64,000 bases of DNA, taken from NCBI GenBank assembly GCA_039619475.1, contig CM077116.1, positions 386,036,760-386,100,759 on the forward strand. Direction: 5' to 3'. The first letter of the stretch is position 1; each line of letters starts with the position of its first letter. A program made the translations under genes and the position numbers. The notes under the pieces were generated by a model. That model saw only the letters and a program-made list of their open reading frames with translations, did not search any database and was not told the origin of the DNA. Shown piece by piece: positions 59,345 through 64,000 of the stretch. Source of the stretch: Icerya purchasi. Lineage: Eukaryota; Arthropoda; Insecta; Hemiptera; Monophlebidae.

Positions 59345-61257
59345 AGATAATCTTACCAAATGACAGTAATTGCAGATAAAAACGAAACAATGTTAGAAAG
59401 CAAAATATATCACGTCTACACAAAAATTAAAAGATGGCTCAAGGAATTTAATCTTGAAATAAATGTAGGTAGGTCCAACTATATTCTCTTTAACAGAAAA
59501 TCGAATAAAAAGCTACTAAATTTAACGAGATTTGGTTTAAATATTAGATACACAAATCAAATCAGATATTTAGGTGTTACTATAGATAATAACTTGAAAT
59601 TTTACAATCATTTTAGTTACATCAAAAATAAAATCAACAAATTTATACCGATTTTCAATAAACTATACAGCAACAGCAACCGGGTAAATTATAAAATGGG
59701 AATATTATTGAATAAGTGTATAATTTTACCTGATATTATGTACGGTAGTATCATTTATGTCGATAAAGACAAAGAGATTTCAGAATAATATACTTAAATG
59801 TTTCCAAAGAACCGTAGCTATTAAGCTTATTAAAGCATATAGAACGATCAGTTATATGGCTAATGTCCATTGAATACGAACTGCAAAAACACATAAATAT
59901 GTTTTTGATTAAAAATAAAGATAAAATCAATCACAATTTCAGTAACATAATTTATAGACATCCTTGTTACATTTATGAAAATAAAGTGCTTAATGTAAAA
60001 CAGTTTAAAATAATTTTAAATAAATATAATTTGAACAAATATAAAAATATATAGGATAGTTATAATGGTAGGGGCGGATCCAGAAGGACATATGGGGAGG
60101 GGGGATTATATAATTACGTAAAATCTTCTGCGGTAGACGGTAGATTTGAAAAATACCCCTTGTTTCTTAAAGAAAATCAAATAGAGACCTCTATAGAAAT
60201 TTAAAAATGTGTTTTAAAAATACATGATTATTACAATTTTTAATTTAACTTTTATCTTATATTTAGGGGTGAAAAATAAAACGAAATTATGAAATTATAC
60301 CTTAAATATGGTAGTTTAGAAATAGTAAGAAAGATAGTATTTTTATTAGACTTTACTTCTTTTTTATTTTTGTTAGTAATCCGATCCGAATTCTCTTTGT
60401 TCATGAACAAGTTTAAATATATATATTTCTTATTGAACTACTATTTTTTTAATTAAAATTACAAAATAAAAATTAAAAATAACTAAAAAATGCAACAGAT
60501 CGACGACAGCTGTGTTTAAAATAGAATAAAAAAGGAACATTCGTAGTTTTACTAAAAAATAGTATTAAATATTAGTTATTAAAATCCGTAGGTAAAATTC
60601 ATACGAATCTTTTATAGCATAAATTAAGTTTCTCTGTTGTGACAAATTTTTTCACAGAGACTTTGGTTCTTCGGGGGAATGTCCCCTATCCCCCCCCCCG
60701 TGGATCCTCCACTGATAATGGACTAGCGAAACAATGTTTTCCAGATATCATAGAACGAATAAATAATAAAGACTTCGTGCACAATTTTTTTAACGTACAA
60801 TTCATATTCGAACATGGTATACAATATTTAGATTTATCTACGTTTAAAATTGTAGATAACGAAAATTGCATAAGATGTAACTTTTTAGATAATATTGGAC
60901 ACATATTATTAAACGGATGTAACCATAGTAATAAAATAATCCAATAATTTATACGCTACATAATTAGTTACAAATCTGTTTAAAGAGTTTAATGAATTTA
61001 TCGTGAAATAAATTATATATCGCAAGAAAAATTCAAATATATAATAATATGAGATAATTAAGGTTAAAAATACTAGTGTATTTAAGTTTAGGAAAATATT
61101 ATTCTAATGTGATTGCAAAATGGGATTACAGGAAACCAAAAACTTAATTGTATGGCGTCTGTAATGAACATTATAGAAAAAATCGTAAATTAAACAAATA
61201 AACAGCCCTACCCAAAGTTATTGGGAATAAGGAACAAGAAAAAAAAAAAAAAAAAAA
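59345..61257 (+). mobile_element. R1-like LINE 3' part inserted in the foldback arm
   Basis: A 5'-truncated non-LTR copy starting just after the RT active site. TVIADKNETMLESKIYHVY and KRWLKEFNLEINVGRSNYIL are followed by IRYLGVTIDNNLKFYNHF and CIILPDIMYGSIIY (59360-59788), typical thumb/C-terminal RT text. Frame breaks follow, then IEYELQKHINMFLIKNKD (from 59869). After an embedded MITE (60069-60714) the protein resumes with LAKQCFPDIIERINNKDF and ENCIRCNFLDNIGHILLNGC (to about 60920), a CCHC-like R1/I-type C-terminus. It ends in a poly(A) run (61238-61257), where the foldback arm resumes. Unusually AT-rich codons (Lys, Asn, Ile) distinguish it from the other copies. Confidence 0.82.
60069..60714. 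mobile_element. MITE D copy 1, inserted in the LINE
   Basis: A 646-bp non-coding element flanked by exact 7-bp direct repeats ATAATGG (60062-60068, 60715-60721). The left end TAGGGGCGGATCCAG and the right end inverted CAGTGGAGGATCCACGG form short imperfect TIRs. G-rich sequence inside the left end and C-rich inside the right extend the pairing. Interior motifs (ATATAATTACGTAAAATCTT, GGGGTGAAAAATAAAA, AGTAATCCGATCCGAATTCTC) recur in 62093-62773. CAG(T/G)GGCGGATCC ends suggest a hAT-related MITE; a 7-bp duplication is one short of the usual hAT 8. Confidence 0.9.
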
Positions 61258-61440
61258 GCCGATAGCTTCGTGATCACAGCGAATGTAATAACGGTAAATT
61301 CAAAATGTCGTTTGTGTATTTGAATTTAAATGATTACATTCGCTGCGATCATGAAGCTATCGTCTCCGAAACGCGTCAGCGTAAATTTTTAAATATATTC
61401 TTTTATAAAAAGTGTATGTTCATATTTAATCTAAAAATAT

Positions 61441-62092
61441 TTTTGAAATAATATGTGCAACAAAGTTTAATAAATAAATGCGTAATTAAATGTAGATGTG
61501 TTTATCTGTTTGAGTGTACTGTGTGCTGTTAATTAATGTTATATAGCCCGAAAATGTTTCTTTAAATTGAGGAATTTGAATTGAATTAAAGTGTATATTA
61601 ATATTTATTTCTTTTTGTTAATTGGGCGAATTTATTTATAGTATATTTATAAATGTGTAATTCTTCACATACTATAGTACACGAAGCAATATCGTTCGAC
61701 CAGATTTCAGTGCGTTTCGAATAGCTCTGCTGTCAGACGATTTCAGCTAAATAATCAGAGCTAAATAATGCATTAGTTTCGACCGCACTTATCATCTGCG
61801 GCTGTTTCGTGGCCTCTTTTGCTCTCCGAATATACCTGAGGCCGAAAAAAGGCCCATGAAAAGTTCCGCTCGTTGCACATAACGATAGACTGAACGCCAG
61901 ACAAATGGCTCGACTGATTAAAATGACGTTAATTCAGAGGTAACAGACCTGTTCCAAAGAACACGTACGCATCAACTGTCAAAGCGCTGGTTCGCATTTA
62001 TCGAATTTTCGTCGGCATCCGTGTAGCGCTTCAAAAGGTTGCCAAATTCTTGATACACAAAAATTTCAGCTCCGTCGAAGCGTGTATAACGG
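61441..62092. other. No supported gene
   Basis: About 650 bp between the foldback element and MITE D copy 2. AT-rich to about 61680, then more GC-rich; nothing recognisable in either strand. Confidence 0.45.
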
Positions 62093-62447
62093 CAGGGGCA
62101 GATCCAGAGAGACCTTTTGAGGGGGAAATTATATAATTACATAATATCTTATACGATAGACAGTAAATTTGAGCAATACCTTGTTTCATAAAAAAAAATT
62201 CGAACAACGGACCTTTTGGAAATTTAAAAATGTTTTAAAAATACATAATTATTACAGTTTTTAATTATAATTTTGTTTTATTTTTAGGGGTGAAAAATAA
62301 AAAGATTATAAAATTCTACCTAAAAAATGGTAGTTTAGAATATGAATGGTGAATTACTAGAAAAAATAAAACCATAGTATTTTTCATTAGACTTCTATTT
62401 TATTTTTGTTAGTAATCCGATCCGAATTCTCTGTTCTTGAGCAAGTT

Positions 62448-62490
<43 letters not shown>

Positions 62491-62773
62491 CTCACTGAAC
62501 TACTATTTTTAATTAAAATTGCAAAATAAAAATTAAAAATAAATAAAGAAGACAAAATATCGACGGTAGTTGCATTTAAAATAGAATAATAACATTAATA
62601 GTACTTTTACTAGAAACCAGTGTATTAAATATTAATTATTAAAATCCATAGAGGTAACGTTTATACAAATTTTTTATAGTATAAATTAAGTTTCTCCGTT
62701 CTAAGTAACAAATTTATTCATCGAGCATTCGGTTTTTTTGAAGGGGAAGTCCCCCGCCGTCGATCCGCCACTG
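62093..62773. mobile_element. MITE D copy 2
   Basis: Second copy of the 60069-60714 element, 681 bp, same orientation. It starts CAGGGGCAGATCCAG and ends GATCCGCCACTG, flanked by exact 7-bp repeats ATAACGG (62086-62092, 62774-62780). It contains a long TA run (about 62449-62488) where copy 1 has only a short one, which accounts for much of the length difference. Non-coding. Confidence 0.9.
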
Positions 62774-62780
62774 ATAACGG

Positions 62781-64000
62781 GGATAATAGTTTTTGCGACC
62801 GAAATCGTTTCTGAAAATGACCAAGAACTTCTACGAATGGACATTCTACTCTATCACTCTATCAACGCTAAGCTCTGCAGTTTAAAAAATATACTACCGT
62901 AACACACCGTACAGCCTATCTGCTAAATGACGCAGCAACGTTCTGTAATTTACCGCTGCTAACGTCACGCGGTAAACTTCCAGCCATCTGAGACAGGCGA
63001 TTACACAAACGAAGAGTAATAAACGGTAGACCTTCGAAGCGAATTAAACCGATCATTACAAGCGCTAGACCAGTCTGCAATTGTAGTGTACAAGCTTTTA
63101 GCATTTTCTGAAATTAATTTTTCGGAATTTCGGCATTGTACCGGGGTGTTTTTTCTCAACCGATTGTCCCATTGTATTGCTAACTTCCCTCTGGGCGAAA
63201 CTAATTCAGCCTCCCCGGTACATACATACATTACACACTTACGATGGCGCAGAAGAATGGCAAATTCGAGCCATAGTCAAGCTCTCTGCTTGTCATACCG
63301 ACCCACACTTATACCATACAGAAATAAATGATATATACAAAACGCCCGTTTCATCTTAAAGCCGGCGACGAGTAATTACGAACCGAGCGGACGACATCCA
63401 CTACGTAAATATGAGAGACATTCACCGAGAAAAAGGACCCCTATACCGATGCGAAAAGTGGTTTTTAAGAAAACCGCGTTTATGTCCCGTAAAAAATTCA
63501 ATTTCGCTGTGAACGGAAGCAAAATCGAATAGCGAATGCGGACGTAAAATGTCAAGCTTTTCATCAACAATTAGAACGGGTGCGTTGTAGTGATTCGTAT
63601 TTTCACCTCTCAAATTTTAATTTTATCACATTATTAATTCGGCATTGTTTCCATAATCGGTATATTACAAAGTATCACGCCGTTTTCAGTTTAAAAAAAA
63701 AAAAATGAAATCACCTGCAAAAAATTTGTCGACTCTGAAGAAGAAAAAGCGTCGTCACCTACCTACATAGCGAAACATACCACCAGCAAACGATTTACCC
63801 CGCCTGACCCGACCTGGTAGTTTAACACTAAAAAGAAAGTAGTATGGTATACCTGTACGATAATTTTCGCTCTTTTATGTACCGATCCAAAAAAAAAACA
63901 AAAAAAAAAAAAAACGCAGTTCCGTGTAGCTTCTAAACCTGATCGACCTAGGCGACAAAAACAATCGAATGTAGCGAATATAACTGTAGAGGAGCCTGCA
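62781..64000. other. No supported gene
   Basis: Moderately GC sequence to the right edge. Overlapping frames on both strands at 62916-63359 and 63376-63613 show no recognisable domain. A-rich runs near 63692-63704 and 63888-63914. Confidence 0.45.

Larger units (their letters stand above)
59270..61440. mobile_element. Foldback (inverted-repeat) element split by insertions
   Basis: The left arm at 59270-59352 (ATTTTTAGATTAAATATAAA to CGCTGACGCGTTTCG) is an inverted copy of 61358-61440 (CGAAACGCGTCAGCG to CATATTTAATCTAAAAATAT). The inner part GATAGCTTCGTGATCACAGC (61261-61289) is the inverted copy of 61333-61361. Together they form one long palindrome of about 110 bp per arm with a loop at 61290-61332. 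The left arm is interrupted between about 59352 and 61258 by a retrotransposon copy. No transposase is encoded. Related possibilities are a foldback DNA transposon or inverted termini of a Penelope-like element. Confidence 0.8.

Noticed and set aside
1..64000. CRISPR array, operon, phage or bacterial defence system
   Set aside because: No spaced direct repeats, no clustered long ORFs, and the spliced gene and LINE content mark this as eukaryotic DNA.

Overview
The window looks like insect nuclear DNA: very AT-rich, gene-poor, with long introns and many decayed transposable elements (TEs). I see no operons, no bacterial-style gene density and no CRISPR array. A hemipteran-like genome with large introns is an inference from texture only; no sequence here fixes the species.

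The only host gene I can support lies on the + strand. Three exons (15678-15799, 22006-22156, 27514-27611) encode one and a half immunoglobulin (Ig) domains. They match the cell-adhesion molecule Klingon (Klg), from the end of Ig1 to the first half of Ig3. Exon joins have intron phases 1-0-1-0, and every join reads through in frame. The exons for the signal peptide, Ig1, the rest of Ig3 and the C-terminus were not found. They lie outside the window or escaped reading by eye.

Almost everything else that can be recognised is mobile. Non-LTR retrotransposon remnants include: a Jockey-like copy (1-1885); an RTE-type 3' tail (about 9930-10053); RTE-like RT C-termini (21230-21775, 46105-46640); five 3' ends of one RNase H-bearing family (14225-15150, 29130-29690, 43590-44190, 50290-50640, 56650-56815); R1/I-like ends (30700-31160, 51440-52365); a tail with about 25 TTA repeats (47330-47674); a minus-strand RT plus RNase H copy (57075-58990); and a copy inside a foldback element (59345-61257).

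DNA transposons include an internally deleted mariner with intact ends (10054-10970), a decayed mariner-like copy (33100-33560), a hAT MITE with a perfect 8-bp target duplication (33906-34215), a near-perfect palindromic MITE (26231-26457), and two copies of a 650-680-bp MITE (60069-60714, 62093-62773). tRNA-derived SINEs or tRNA-like sequences lie near 11.0, 17.7 and 44.2 kb. Unclassified repeat families recur at 26.5/35.1 kb, 26.9/50.9 kb and 38.2/40.0 kb. Microsatellites are common.

I found no convincing new multi-gene system. The most informative structure is the nest at 59.27-61.44 kb: a MITE sits inside a retrotransposon, which sits inside one arm of a foldback element.
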